A DNA stretch of 64,000 nucleotides from Polytrichum commune (lineage: Eukaryota > Streptophyta > Polytrichopsida > Polytrichales > Polytrichaceae). Made by a program: the position numbers and the translations under genes. Below the pieces are notes generated by a model. It was not told the origin of the DNA. It searched no databases and saw nothing but the letters and a program-made list of their open reading frames with translations. The stretch's first letter is position 1; every line of letters starts with the position of its first letter. Below are positions 1 through 12,061 of this stretch, piece by piece. The DNA is taken from positions 53,032,758-53,096,757 of the forward strand of contig OX485805.1 of the NCBI GenBank assembly GCA_950295325.1. Direction: 5' to 3'.

Positions 1-208
1 GAAATATTGGGGTTTTTGTGTTGGCAAAATTGTGGACACTAGTCTTTTGAGCAACCCTTTGTTTGGTTGCGGTACAAAGTTAGATTCGTCACAATCAATT
101 GAACATTTGGCATCTTCTCTAAGTCCATTATTAGCACAAAACCTAACTACCATCCCATTCTTTTAAGCATATGTTACAATTTTTGAGCAGCCTCACAAGA
201 GCATAAGT

Positions 209-660
209 ATGTGCGTTCTTACACCAGATGTAATTCAACAAATAATCGGAAATGCTACATTACACTCGATGTCATTTTCACATATGAACGTTCCGCACGA
301 AGTCTATGATTTGGCACTATTGTTCGACATGCGTATACAAGAGGAACCCAAGAAATATGTGGATTTTTATTCCATAGGAAATATGCATCTTCGAAATGGT
401 ACTGGCTCTGATAAAAGAGGAGAATCCATTGCATTTAGAAACAATACATTGAACGCAAATATAGGAGGTATGACTCTTGAAAGTGCATTATTTCCATTTC
501 TATTTCCGCATGGAAATGGAGCCTACGATGGTCGAACAATATTATAATAATATTCAAAATACCGCATAAGTACATTGTTCTCGCCTTTCACTCTATACAA
601 ACCATATTTATTATACATGTATGAGATATGCCAATCTGTACAATTATTGAAAGAAATTTC
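209..660 (+). pseudogene. Helitron-like N-terminal domain remnant
   Basis: The longest open piece is 209-547, ending in a stretch resembling the conserved ESxLFPxLFPHG signature of Helitron proteins (ESALFPFLFPHG, near 478-516). In a shifted frame just after the stop, roughly 545-660, the translation reads like the block that normally follows, RxxxLFSPFTL then YLLYMYEI. The frame change and stops show it is dead. The identification rests on motif order and on the Rep and helicase remnants downstream. Confidence 0.7.
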
Positions 661-999
661 GCAAATATGTTTGGACTAAGAAATTAAACAAACAAAAAAG
701 CACACCCGAACATGAATGATGCCAAGGTACTACAACATGTAACAAAGTGCAATCTTCCTTCATCAATAAAAGGGTGCCCATGATGGCACAAATCCCAACT
801 ACAAAACTTGCTTGCAATGGTAGAAAACTTTGGCATGCTTGATTTTTTTCTTACTTTAACATCTGATGAAGCAAGTTTTTTACGATGGGAGGAAATTACA
901 CATATAGAACACATAATATAAAAAAATGATGCCTTATGTACATGGAAGGACTGCCCTATAGAATGTACATCCCTATTTCATGCTCGACTTCAAAAAAAA

Positions 1000-1790
1000 T
1001 TGCATTCTTACATTCTATCAGGACCCCGTATACGTGGTTGTATTAAAGAATATGTGCTTCGATATGAAATACAATTTCGCGGATCGTTGCATGCACACAT
1101 TATTTTGTGGATAGAAAATTCAGATGTTAAACACATTGCAAATGAGATTATTGCTACCGTCCCCGATGTGTTTGATACAACACTGAAAAAAAATTCTTGA
1201 ACCTACAGATCCACATTAGAATAGGTTGTTCAAAGAAGTCATGCGAAAACAATTGTATTCATGTTGTTTACGATGCCATCACAAAAAAATGTAGGTATTT
1301 GTAAGTATGGAGATCCATTCTCTATTCATTCAGAAGCAAAAACAACATATAATACAGAATCAAAAAGATGAGATTACTATAGACCCCGAATTGGGAACCG
1401 AAATGTCGTTTCATACCATGCATCCCTTTTATTTTTTTGGAGTGTCATATATAAATATACAAAGGATCAATATTGCATACTAGTCATATTACTTATTCAA
1501 ATATGCAATGAAATGTGAGTGACACGGTCTCACACAATTAGATAAAACCAACGCTGAATGATTGGGCATTCAATGAGCGTCAAATACTCAGTTACAATTG
1601 ATATCTTCATTTATTATAGCCAAGCCAATTTCGCCTGCGGAAGCTGCGTTGGCTTGCCTTCTCGTATCGATAGTACAGAAAAGCAAAGCAGTTAGATACA
1701 TTGATTCAAAACCGCCTTTGCTATGAACAAAAATTGTTACAAAATCAAGAGTACTAGGATTCCATTTTATTGATGCATACTGCAATAGAC
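1000..1790 (+). pseudogene. Helitron Rep (HUH/Y2 rolling-circle initiator) remnant
   Basis: The translation near 1063-1116 gives YEIQFRGSLHAHIILW, the metal-binding HUH block (His-Ala-His at 1090-1098). Further on, in shifted frames, come a KYGDP block (about 1300), YYRPR (about 1377), and the tyrosine block YYLFKYAMKC at 1487-1516, with an in-frame TAG three codons before it. Rep endonucleases of this type nick and join single strands during rolling-circle transposition. Frame changes and stops show that the copy is inactive. The Rep merges into the helicase region with no gene boundary, as expected for a single RepHel polypeptide. Confidence 0.75.
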
Positions 1791-2169
1791 CACTTCATTT
1801 TGAAAATATGACTTTTGTTTCGTATTTCGAAATATTTGAAAATGAGAGAATACAAAGGCCTAATGGCAAATGCTGCGAAATTGACATGTTTGGGTTTTAT
1901 TTGTATGAGACATCGAAATTCACTTGATTCACTGATTTTCATCCTACGCATAATACAGAGGGATTTTTTTCAATATTTTTTTACGCAATGTTTGCTTTAG
2001 AGATGAAAAAAAGCTCATATCATACCAAAACACGAACAATAACTACAATTTCGAGTATTACAATCAGGGCCTACTTCCTAATGTGCAAGCACTGCAAGAA
2101 AATCTATCCGAATATGCTCAAAAGAATCTTATTGAGACAGAAAAATAAGCTCAACTTCTTGACCAATTG

Positions 2170-3600
2170 CTACAAAACTATTTATTTCTCGATCCATTGT
2201 TCATTCAAGATCGTGAAAATTCATCAATGGTAATATCCATGCATGTATTGTGCCAAGGAAAACCACACAAACATCATGTTTTTGATATTCACATTTCTGA
2301 CATGACTCTTACAAATGACCAACAATATGTACTTGATAACATCCTTTAAAATCTTGTTGGATTGCACGTTCTAACTGGTACACCCAGAAGCGGCAAAACA
2401 TTATTTGTAAAATATTTGGCTCAACACTTTCAACTATTACAAAATAATGTATTGATGTGCGCTACAACGGGAGCTGTAGCTTTGCAACTATCTCCTACTG
2501 CATCAACCGCTCATACACTATTTCGTATTCCATCTCGGGGCTACTTGTCTCCGTTGCAAGAACCATCAATTGTATTTGAGAGATTGCAAATGGCAGATGT
2601 CATTATCATAAATAAAATGTCTATGATGATAAACTACATGCTATCTACCGTAGAACACCGACTCAAACAAGCCGCCAAAAGTAGATTATTGAATGCACTT
2701 TGCAACAAACTTGTTCTTATAGTAGGAGACCTAGCACAACTACTGCCATATGTATACATTCACCCAAATCCCCCGGTATTTTGTGTAGAGGTTGCCACAT
2801 CACATCTCCTCCATGTTGGGCTACTGCAAAACATCACACACTACGAATGTCGGTACGACATGCGACAGACCCCACATACTTACAGTTTCTCAACATTATA
2901 AAAAACAGGTGCCTACGGAACTTGAGATAGAAGCAGCCTTAGCAGAATGCTTTATAATTGAGGAACATTTGCAAGATCACATTCATAAAGACACGACCAT
3001 ATTGTGCTCTCATCGCGAGAATGTGATAAGTACAATGAAATTGTTTTCAAGAAAAAATTTAATATTTTACAAACGATATCTATGAAATTGGACACAAATG
3101 TTCTTCCGGATGATAATATGCAATACTAGCTAGATTATGCTCACTTTATCCAATTACATATTGTAGCTATAGGTGCACTTGTAGTATTCACCGAAAATGT
3201 GAGCATTTCAAAGGGAGCTGTAAATGGAGCCACCGCAATTGTGACAAGTATAAATCTTGACACAAACCAAAACGTAACAAGCATTATTGTTCAAATCACC
3301 AACACTGGAAAGCAAATGATCGTCAAACGAAGCACCTTCGAACATGTGTGCACATTTAGGAAAAAATTCTACAAAAGTGGATTTTCCATTGTACTTGCAT
3401 ATGCAATGACAGGACACAAGTCGCAAGGTGCTACCATCTCCACAAATGTGGTTGTAGACATTCGCAATGCATTTGCACTGGGGCTAATATATGTCATGTT
3501 ATCAAGAGTAACAAATCGAACCAATTTGAAAATAAAAGGGCGATTATTATCATCTGACTTTATTCCATGTAAGCTCTCAGAGTCCTCATCTTCAAATCCA
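2170..3600 (+). pseudogene. Helitron PIF1-like helicase remnant
   Basis: Superfamily 1 helicase motifs appear in order. Walker A is GTPRSGKT at 2377-2400. The Walker B position reads IIINKMSM near 2602-2625, where the usual Asp-Glu pair has become Asn-Lys, which should abolish ATP hydrolysis. GDLAQLLPY follows near 2725. The C-terminal RecA-like part is in the open stretch 3199-3600 with YAMTGHKSQG (about 3400) and YVMLSRVT (about 3490). Frames change at least at 2350 and between about 2890 and 3199. The order and spacing match the PIF1 helicase half of Helitron transposases; a cellular PIF1 would not sit downstream of a Rep domain. Confidence 0.8.
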
Positions 3601-3660
3601 CTTCCAGGTACATCACCCTTTGCATATTATATAATTCTTGTGTACCACTCTATGCTTTGA

Positions 3661-4308
3661 GTTTGCACCTTGTGTTTTATTATTATCAGTCATCGTTTTG
3701 TCACTATATGTTGTCATATTTGTTGTAAAATGTGAATGCAATCATCTATGTTATTCCTATGGCAAGATCCATATAACACTTCTTCATGAACAAGTTCTAT
3801 TCTATCCATAATCATGTGATTGGAGTAGAGCCAATGTTTGAATATACAATGAGAGGTAATAACACGTTTTAGTTCTATTTGTAAAGGTTTAAGGCCACAA
3901 ATATCCAATGTAAAAAATGATTCCATTTGGACACCTAAATCACCCAAATTTTGGTACAAAAGTAATCTAAAAACTCATTGTGCAACTGTAAATTTTGTAG
4001 AATGATGTGTTCTAATATTGCCAATAATAGAGAGTTGCAAATCTTTGAATCAAAGGCTTTGAAGAACCTCAACCCGGCCGCACTTATTTGTGTAGCCCTT
4101 CTCTGTTGCCTAGTTCAAAGTCGATGACTCCATCAAGCCCTTTACCGTTTTCAATCTAGAAAAAATGCTATTTACTTCTGGTCCAGAAATGTACATCCTT
4201 CATAGATCATAACACCTTTCCTTCGCCGCTGGGGAAGAAACTCTTGAGACCATAGTAAGGTTAGGGTTTAAGGAGAGACTCTTTTGGACGGCTCCGAAGT
4301 CTGGTATA
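3661..4308. other. No gene seen
   Basis: This is AT-rich sequence between the helicase remnant and the CDC5 fragment. A short GC-richer stretch at 4070-4310 may be remnant exon, intron or UTR belonging to the CDC5-derived piece, but no protein similarity was recognised. Confidence 0.4.
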
Positions 4309-4735
4309 AGAGATTGCAAAGATGGGTTACGCTAGAGATTTTATTGTTGGTGAAGTTGGACCAGAGGAGGACAGTGGTGTAACCCAAGCATTGCTCTCCA
4401 ACTACTCTCGAACTCCGCTTGGGATGACTCCATTGCCAACTTCTCAACGAACTCCTGGTCGCAAAGGAGATGCAATCATGATGGAGGCAGAGGTGAGTAC
4501 TCTTTCACATTCAAGGACAGTAATAAGAATCGCAAGGTGGTTTCTTTTGTCATCACCATACTGCAAGAATAATAATACAACAATACTCAGAAGAGTCCCT
4601 TATGTCAATATTAGGAACGAGTTCGACCAAGTTTAACACAATGTGTATTTGGTATAAGGGTACATTTTAAGGTACTGAAATGCGCTCACATGTTGCTTGT
4701 GCTTAGAATCTTGCACGCCTTCGTGCAACCCACTA
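4309..4735 (+). pseudogene. CDC5: CDC5 (NineTeen complex Myb-like splicing factor) gene fragment
   Basis: Translation from about 4310 gives EIAKMGYARDF, then ALLSNYSRTPLGMTP, then GKGDA-type sequence ending IMMEAE at 4492. This matches the central region of plant CDC5, a core NineTeen/Prp19-complex splicing factor (EIAKMGYA..., ALLANYSQTP, TPAGKGDAIMMEAENLARLR in the family). A GTGAGT donor follows at 4493, and after a 214-bp intron ending TTAG the next codons at 4707-4724 encode NLARLR, exactly the residues expected next. Similarity then stops abruptly. Only about 65 of some 840 residues are present, with neither the Myb domains nor the C-terminus, so this is a fragment. It lies on the same strand as the upstream Helitron, which suggests transposon capture. 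Confidence 0.8.
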
Positions 4736-4748
4736 AGGTAGAACATAT

Positions 4749-4830
4749 ATGCTTGTACTAATCACGATTTCATATCCTAAGAGAAGTGTGCTGGTCGGAG
4801 AAAGTAACCCTGTCTATCTTAGTGCCCAAC
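4749..4830. repeat. Third, partial copy of a dispersed repeat
   Basis: The sequence around 4750-4830 (CTTGTACTAATCACG, then TTTCATATCC and AGAGAAGTG) resembles the end of the repeat at 23808-24090 and 55919-56163. It joins directly to the broken end of the CDC5 fragment, so it may mark a rearrangement or capture junction. Confidence 0.45.
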
Positions 4831-5032
4831 ATTACTGTGGTCCAACCATTGGTTTCTCCTGGATGGATTCGATCGCCTCATTTCTCTTATTCGGAAATAC
4901 ACACCAGGTAGTGAAACTTTTAGTTGCCTCATGCTTATGTCAATCATTGTCCATGGTTTCTTTCCCTGCTTTTTGCACCAACTCGCCGTCGAAACGTCTC
5001 TTTGAATCCCTCTTCTTTCAGCGACCGTCAAA

Positions 5033-5712
5033 ATGAGGTAAGTCTCCGAGCTTGCTTTTGATTCTTTTACCTGTCTTTGGACCCTTATTTGTGTTAACCA
5101 ATAACAAGATGGTTCAATTCTTGGTTCGGTGGCCCAGTTCCAGTTTCATTATCTAGCCACTTTTCTATGTTGAGTTTTCACTCCTCCCGCAGCTGTGTCG
5201 GGAGTGCTCTTTTGGCTATAGTTGGGTTTTTTTTCCTCCTTCTGTGTTAGGATTTTGTACAGTGTGTTTCTTCGAGGGTTTTAAGGTTTAGTGTAATATG
5301 CACGTTATCATCGAGTTTGCGTTTATTCTAAGTAGGATGTCCAAGTAGTAGTCTAATACTTGGATGGCTCTAGTAATTTTTTTGAACTCAGATAAGTGGA
5401 ATGGGTTCTTGATGTAGCAGTGCCAGGCCTATGGGAAAGGATACGGTAAATTCTCTGTCTTGCATGTAATTGTTTCTTCTGTCATTATTTCTTACAAAGA
5501 TGATTCCCACTTGCTATAAAATCATAGGCGAAAACGAATGTTTAGAACTCAGCATTGTTGTGACTTTTGTGGCATTGTTGGTTGTCTACCGGAGTGGGAA
5601 CAAGTTTTTAGAAACTCATCATTTGTCTTGCTTCTACAGGAGGAAACAGAGGAGGAGGAGTTCGCCACTGGACCGTTGTCTGTGTTGACTATGTCTGACG
5701 AACAATACTCAA
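5033..5712 (+). pseudogene. SMD2: SmD2 (snRNP core protein) 5' gene fragment, three exons
   Basis: Three pieces with correct splice sites rebuild the amino end of SmD2, a Sm-ring protein of spliceosomal snRNPs. Exon 1 is ATGAG at 5033-5037, before GTAAGT. Exon 2 is 5421-5445, between ...AGCAG and GTAAAT. Exon 3 starts at 5640 after CTACAG. Joined, they read MSARPMGKDTEETEEEEF then ATGPLSVLTMS, close to the plant SmD2 start (MSRPM, EEEEFNTGPLSVLMMS). After TMS a 2-nt deletion relative to the expected sequence shifts the frame; in the shifted frame the next residues are NNTQ, as in SmD2, directly before a GTAAGT donor at 5713. The remaining exons (LINCRNN onward) were not found. Same strand as the CDC5 fragment and Helitron. 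Confidence 0.8.
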
Positions 5713-7448
5713 GTAAGTTTAAATTTACTCTGTACACTTTAAGACCGGTTAGCATGTCACATTTCATGAGTTATCTACAGTGCTAGAAGCATTCTGTAGG
5801 TTGGAAGGCAGAACCATGATAATATAGTGGTGTTGGACGCATGAGTGATCTTTTCAGAATGTACTTGATTTTTTTTTGAAGTTGATGTGGAGAATTAAGG
5901 GTTCTATGGGCATGTGAATTTTATTTATTTTTGATCGCTCTATGTAGGGATTTTCATCAAACTAAGCACTTCCAGTTGACATAGATAATGAAAATGTGGA
6001 TGGACTTGCTCAGAACTATGGCATTGTAATATACTGACAAATTTTCATATATTTTCAAAAAACTTCCAGGAGTTTTTTTGAGGTCGAGAGCTCATGTTAT
6101 AAGCCAACACTGTTTTACTATGTTTTTGTGAGGTTAAGTTTATGGCGGATGTCGACTTTGTAAATTATGCCAAGTTTGGACTCATCAGCTTTGGGTGCTT
6201 CCGAGCATGGAGGCCAACATTGCTTCGTTGATTTGTGGGGAAAATGGGGTTGACTTCATCGTCGCTCTTCTCTGCAAGGTTATTTTGTAGTACAAACTTT
6301 CTCAGAAGCTCATGCTAATTGTTGTTGTTGTTGCATTTTGTTTCTCAAACATTTAAAGAGGCAGTTTGGTGGTTCTTGGCGATGTCTCTGTATTTGAAAT
6401 TATCATGACTTCAATCTGTGATAGATTCTGCACTCACAGTTACGTTTGTGGATCTATAGAGAAGATATATCCTGCAATCTACAATGTACTTTCAAAGCTT
6501 CTCACACGAAAGAAATGCAACACATACATTCAACGCACATTCCATCTCAACCTCACAATTCCAGTTCCCCTTCACTGAAAATTCAATACAGTATATAAAA
6601 TTGTCCTGCAAGAGCAATTCAATTTGACCTATTAGTATACAAGGGAGCATGTTATGACATCCTCATATTCCAAAAGCACTTCATCTAGAAAACTACTTTT
6701 GTGCAGTGGCCAGGGAGATGTTTCAGCATAATCGGTTATGTTTCATCTGTGTGAATAATCAATTGCAACGCGTATTGTTGCACTGCACCTACGCGTGTGA
6801 TACAATCTATTCAAAGTCATATATAAGAGCTTGTCATTGTGCATATCCTACAAGAACAATTAAACGAAGTTATAGCGCTAAACAAAAATAAAGCTCTACT
6901 CATGTCATAAATCCACGACCCTGATTTTCTCACACAAACAAGCCTTCAAACAACTTAATATATTGAATTGAATAGCTTGGTTGAAGTAAGGCATAACTAA
7001 TATGATGAGGTTCAAAAAAGAGGTACACGAACGAATTCGAATAAGGCATATGCAACAATTTCAACCATGGGATCGATCGTGGTCTTTCAAAAGTGATATG
7101 CATCATTCTTGGTCAAAACATACAAAAAAAAATTTCAAACATTTATATTGTTGTGGAATATGTGGCGTGATAAAAATTTAAGGTTATAGTATCAATCTTG
7201 TGGATGATGCATAATTTTAAAATGTTGTTCTTATTTTGTACCTTACAAATGGAAACAATATCAGCCCTCAGGTAAATGGGCCATAAATGGACACTTTTAG
7301 CTCTGCGCCTACTTTTTGTAGGATATGTAACTCGTAATAATTTTCGAAACAAGTTCTGAAATAAAAATCATTTAAGTCCAAACCTACAAGGTTCTTAACA
7401 CTTGAGGTAAGAAGATTAATATTTATAATTTTTTCACATGATTTGCAG
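5713..7448. other. No intact gene seen
   Basis: AT-rich sequence between the SmD2 and ABCC-like fragments. Small open stretches exist (for example 6366-6578 and 6706-6891) but match nothing I recognise. A locally GC-richer stretch at 6135-6290 could be another captured fragment, but I see no diagnostic residues. Confidence 0.4.
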
Positions 7449-7613
7449 GAGCCAAGTAAACTAACATGTTGTGCCCAGCTGTGGCAATGTTGGGAGCATG
7501 AATTTTTACAGCATAGTAGTAATCCATCACTGCTTTGTGCAATTTTCTATGCTTATGGATGTGATTACTTCCGCATCGGTTTACTCGAGGTGCATGAGCC
7601 CAATTTGTTGAAT
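7449..7613 (+). pseudogene. ABCC-type (MRP) transporter exon fragment
   Basis: After a TTTGCAG acceptor at 7448 the translation reads LWQCWEHEFLQHSSNPSLL and then AIFYAYGCDYFRIGLLEV. This resembles the start of the first membrane domain of plant ABCC13-like multidrug-resistance transporters, where a short linker with conserved Trp is followed by SLxxAICxAYGWPYxRLGLLKV. The next residues (PNLLNN) vaguely recall the following LLLNKL block but with a deletion. Only about 55 of some 1400 residues are present, so it is a fragment. It is on the same strand as the CDC5 and SmD2 fragments. The open frame continues to 7883 with unrecognised sequence. Confidence 0.5.
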
Positions 7614-7889
7614 AATAGAAATGTGATAAGAAGGCTACAATATAATTTAAGTACGTGCATGTATATTGAGTTTCGCAGATTAGAGTTATCCTTTAATTTA
7701 ATGGGATTTTTTCGGGAGTTGGTCCCCCATGATTTTCCGTTCGGTACGAAGGTTGAAATTCGTCAACTTCATGCTTTGCCAACTTCCTTGCGGACTTCTT
7801 CTCCCACCAGCAGTGGGCCCTTGGCCCCTAGCGGCTCGTTGCAAGTGGTCTCCCAATATACTAAAGGTATCATGGCTTTTTAAAGCACA

Positions 7890-9639
7890 GCACGATCATA
7901 ATGGTTGGACATGATTTGTCCCTAAAAGAAGAGCATGTACAAGACAAGACATTAGATTTTCCCTTGGAGGTAAGGACGGATTGTTTGGGTTGCAATGAAA
8001 AGGGGTCATTATTAACAAATGGAAGAGTTAATATTATTTGGGTCATCTAGCACTAAGATAGGTGCACCTAGTGTGGACTCTTAAAATTAAGAGTATAATG
8101 GAGATAGTTTTTTTTTGTCAAATGGTCTCCAAACAGATGTTAATCAAGTGGAACCATAGCATGACCTATACGCACAGTCGGCAAATCCACCATGTAGTTA
8201 AATAATTAAGTGTGACATAAATAAGTGTGAGTGTGCTCTAACATAGGTAAGGCCATAAATTTTCTAATTTTACACTTTAGTAGAATATAAAATATTGGAT
8301 GCAAGCATGACATGTAACTTGTGGTGTCACATTCTAACAATCATGAGGTGTTAGGCAAGATCATATAGGATTATTATTTAAGAAGGATATTATCCAAAGC
8401 AAAAGGTGAGACATGCCCAAGATGGGGCAACACAAATAGAGGCCATATGTGACCACAATGGGTCATGAGAATGATTCACTTTGAAATCCTGTAAGAAAAT
8501 TGAGATTTGATTCAAATCATTTCACTTGCATAGCTTCCAAATCGACTTTGGATTGCTAATCCAACAAGTATTCACTTAGATAAAACATTTTCAACCATGT
8601 GGGTTGGTTCCATGACTGTGGAAGATGTCAATTACATTATGTGCTCCTTGCACAAGTAAGAATATTTGTTTATTATTCATACATTCAAGCTCAACTTGGA
8701 AATCTGGATGGAGTTATACCCCCAACACTATTCACATGAATCATTGTTCACCCGATAATATTCACAAGAAACATTATTCATCATAAAATTATTCCTTAAA
8801 AATACTATTCATAGCATCACTATCATTGAAAACACTAATACTATTCCCAATATTCTCACTATTCATTATTCGTACCGGGGTCAGTTTCTTCTTATTATTT
8901 AAATTTCTTCCCATGAAAGTAGGATGGTGGAGGCCCATGTCATATGCTAAATATAGAACAGAACACAACCATACAATTGAATAATGTTATACATGTCGTC
9001 TTCAAAGAAAAGATCAAGAAGGCCAAGAACCTGCAAGGTAAGAGAACTACTAATGTAATGTCTCATAACGGTGCATATGTAAAACTATCAGTACTTGGGG
9101 GAACAAGAAATGAACAAGCAACTGCATTTGAGCACTCTGAAGTATGATTTGAGTGAAAGATAGATGAATCACATAGATGAATTCACCAATGGAGAGGTGA
9201 AGCTTATACGAAGGGCTATAGTACTTATGTAGAAGCAAGAACGTCTACTTGCATACCACGGAGTCCTTTCACTAGCCTATCAACTTGTAGTAATCAAGGG
9301 TTGTTTTGACAAATAATTAAAGCATGATATATGCACATGGTGGTTAATCATATTGTAAGGCTATAGACTAATTTCATTTCATAGGTTTTCGGGGGGGGGG
9401 GGTAGTCATTGGTTGGAGTAGCAATATACGTGCGAACAAATGATAGGGTATTTTAAAAAACATGGGGGCAAAAAATTATAAATGGACTTAGAGTAATATA
9501 GGGTATCAAAAATGACACTAGACATCTTTAAAGTACTATAGGGTATGGAATAATAGGTCCCATTAGAAAATGAAGTAGTTCTAAAATACCCCCCTTTATA
9601 TTATTATTTTAGGCCAAAAGTATGAAATGGCTACATTGT
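7890..9639. other. No gene seen; AT-rich repeats
   Basis: Short repeated ATTCAC/TATTCAC motifs occur at 8720-8870 in low-complexity sequence, and a run of twelve G lies at 9391-9402. No coding similarity was found on either strand. Confidence 0.5.
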
Positions 9640-9997
9640 GAGTTATCCTAAAAGTCAAGTGGCGTTTGAACAAGATACCATGTGTTTTGCTTTAATATAC
9701 TCTTAATTGTTCACTCTAAATAGTTCAAAGTTGTAGAAGAGCTTAGTGGCCTCTCATTATTAGGTGTGTAAGAGCTTGGTGGTCTTCAAACTCATGCACA
9801 ATTAGTTTAACCATCACAAAAAACAACTAAACTAGTTGTGCATGAGTTTGAAGACCACCAAGCTCTTATACACCTAATAGTGAGAGACCACCAAGCCCTT
9901 TCAAACTTCATAACTATTTACAGTGTACAAATAAGAGTACATTAAATCAAAACACAATGTATCTTGTTCAAACGCCACTTGACTTTTAGGATAACTC
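9640..9997. mobile_element. Palindromic MITE/foldback element (358 bp)
   Basis: The ends are inverted copies: GAGTTATCCTAAAAGTCAAG at the left and its complement ending GGATAACTC at the right, with complementarity continuing inward through TGGCGTTTGAACAAGAT. Almost the whole element folds back: GCTTGGTGGTCTTCAAACTC near 9777 is mirrored near 9850, leaving a small loop near 9820. The same terminal repeat bounds the element at 16626-17113. A third of a repeat unit (ACCACCAAGCTCTTTCAAA) follows just outside the right end. No ORF is present, so it would depend on another transposase. Confidence 0.8.
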
Positions 9998-9999
9998 CA

Positions 10000-11590
10000 T
10001 TAAGAGACCACCAAGCTCTTTCAAATGTCAATGACAATATCACCTTTGTATGGTTGGATGCATCATATTTTTATTAATAATTTCCATTTCATTTGGAAAG
10101 GTTTTCTCTTGAAATTCAATTAAAAATCCAAAATCAACACAAAAAAATTGGTCAGGGTAAAAGGTGGCCGAGAGTGGCCAAGGTCCGGGCCTTCTATTGA
10201 AAAGTAACCCTATGCTAACCCTAAATTCACCTAGTCTTCCTCTCTGCGTTCGTCCCTCCATGTTTGGTGTTTCTATCATTTTTGCTAGGTTTCCGTTGTT
10301 GCTCTTACCCCGGGAACGTTGTCGTTGCTCTTTCCTAATTGCGTTCATGCTCTCTCTCTTCTTGTGTTCCTGCTCTCTTGGCTAAGTTTGGTTGCGTTTG
10401 TGCTTCAAGGTGGCTGTTCGAACTGAGGTATTTGCCGATCCGATCTCCTCTCGTTTGGTGTATGTCTACGTGTGTTGAGTTGCCGTTGATGTTCTTGCAT
10501 CAAGCTGATTGATCTCTTATCTACTCTCGGAGGTTTAGGGTGTGAGATGCTTTTGCTCAATCTGCTTGTGTGCCTGCTTCACAAGTTATAATAAGAGTAT
10601 CACCTAGGTATCTTTCGATCAGAGCAAAGACTTGAAGATACTGATTTTGGTAGAGGAGGACCATTTGCGTTCTTCAATCGCAATCGCAATCGCCATTGTT
10701 GTGTTCGGAGCCACTTCGTAGCGTTCATCGACATTGTATTGTTGTTGCCGTTTTTGCCTGGCGCGCTTCTTGGAGCTCCCAGGAGGTGTCGAATTTGTGG
10801 CTTCAGGGATTTTGATCCAAATCGTCTTCCTCAACTGCGAGCTAAGGCGAGGCTGCCATTGGAGAATCCATTCGTTTTGCAATGCGACATTCATTTTTCT
10901 AGGTACTTATTTTCTCTTTGATTGATTGGATGCAAGAGAGAGGTGGAATGATTGAGCAAGTCGAATCATAAGAGGGAAAAGATATTTGAAGTATTTTTGT
11001 GTCTGTGTCTTTTTTAGTACAGTTTTTTTAGTTCGTTCACAATCTATTGGCTTTTGGGAAAGAAAGTTTTAGCGTCAGTCACAAAATCAATGAATTAAGC
11101 TTTCGTGTCCATTTTTGGGTGCAGTGAATCCCTTGGACAAGTACGACCCTTTTCTCTCCCATTTTTACTTCCAATGTATCAATGGTGCTAAAATAGTAGT
11201 TACCTAGGAGGTGCTGCTCTTTGATCGCCATGATTGGTTATATCAAGAAACCCCAAGTATGTGGATATTGAGTTCGTTGCATTACAAGGTGGAGCAGACA
11301 CAAGTACCCCTTCATGGAATGTATTAGTATTTCATCAAGGTGAGATTTTCTCAGATGATTTTGTGTCTTTCTGGTATGTACTTGATTGGACGGTCGAGAG
11401 GGCCGATCCAAAGCAGTGGGTGTGGGAGTCCAAATTCGACGGAAAGACGGAAATACGGAAATACGGATTCCATTTCCGTATTTTTCCTTGCTTATCTAAA
11501 GGTAATAGGGTCTATTAGGACAAAATTAATTGTATTAGGAAATAGAGTATTCTAACCCCGCCTTGTGCGGAAAACCGACTCTAAATAAGT
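10000..11590. other. No recognised gene; moderately GC-rich, possibly exon-like
   Basis: Composition rises at 10150-10920 and short frames are open (for example plus strand 10739-10921 with a CRICGFRDFD stretch), but nothing could be assigned. An open frame at 11234-11518 ends near the left edge of the CCGG-rich element; it could be the 5' half of the ORF at 15517 if the element split a gene, but that is speculative. Confidence 0.35.
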
Positions 11591-11825
11591 ACTATGACCG
11601 GTCCGTCAAATAGGATGGGCGGACCCTGTAATCATGGTCCAAACCATTGGTCCGGACCAAGTAACGGACGCGCCAAGATTACCCAACGGCCCGGAAGTGG
11701 CGGTTATAACGGGCCTTATGACGGTTGGGGGAAAAGAAAGCCGTTGGTGAGAACCGCCGGAAAACGGTTGGTAACCGTTTTCCGTTAAACCAAACGGTAA
11801 CAGGGGAAGGAAGAGGGAGGAAGGA

Positions 11826-11833
11826 TATTTAAG
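11826..11833 (+). promoter_or_regulatory. TATA-like box of the GC-rich element
   Basis: TATTTAAG lies about 230 bp before the ATG at 12062 and is followed by a pyrimidine-rich stretch (CCCTTCCTTCTCCCTCCC). This is a plausible core promoter; no transcription evidence is available. Confidence 0.4.
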
Positions 11834-12061
11834 GGTCCCTTCCTTCTCCCTCCCACTCTTTTCTGGAAAAAGGCAACCTGTTGAGAGAACGAGTGGTGAG
11901 GTGTTCCTTCTTTCAAGCCGTCAGCAGTTGGATTGCTGGGACTCTGCACTTTTCAGTCACCGGCAGTGGGCTTGCCGGGACTTTGTGGCAATTAGACGGA
12001 AGAGAGGGACTCCGGAAGAGAGAGAGAGATTTCAAGCCGGAAAGGGTGAGAGGAGAGGAAA

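Larger units (their letters stand above)
1..3660 (+). mobile_element. Decayed autonomous Helitron body (5' part outside window)
   Basis: Conceptual translation across several frames of the plus strand gives, in order, a Helitron-like N-terminal domain, a rolling-circle Rep with HUH and tyrosine motifs, and a PIF1-type helicase. That order is characteristic of Helitron RepHel proteins. The reading frame is broken many times by stops and indels, so no protein can be made. The 5' end lies outside the window, and I could not identify a 3' CTRR end with its hairpin, so the end given is only the end of recognisable coding sequence. Three gene fragments lie just downstream on the same strand and may be cargo of this or a related element. 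Confidence 0.8.
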
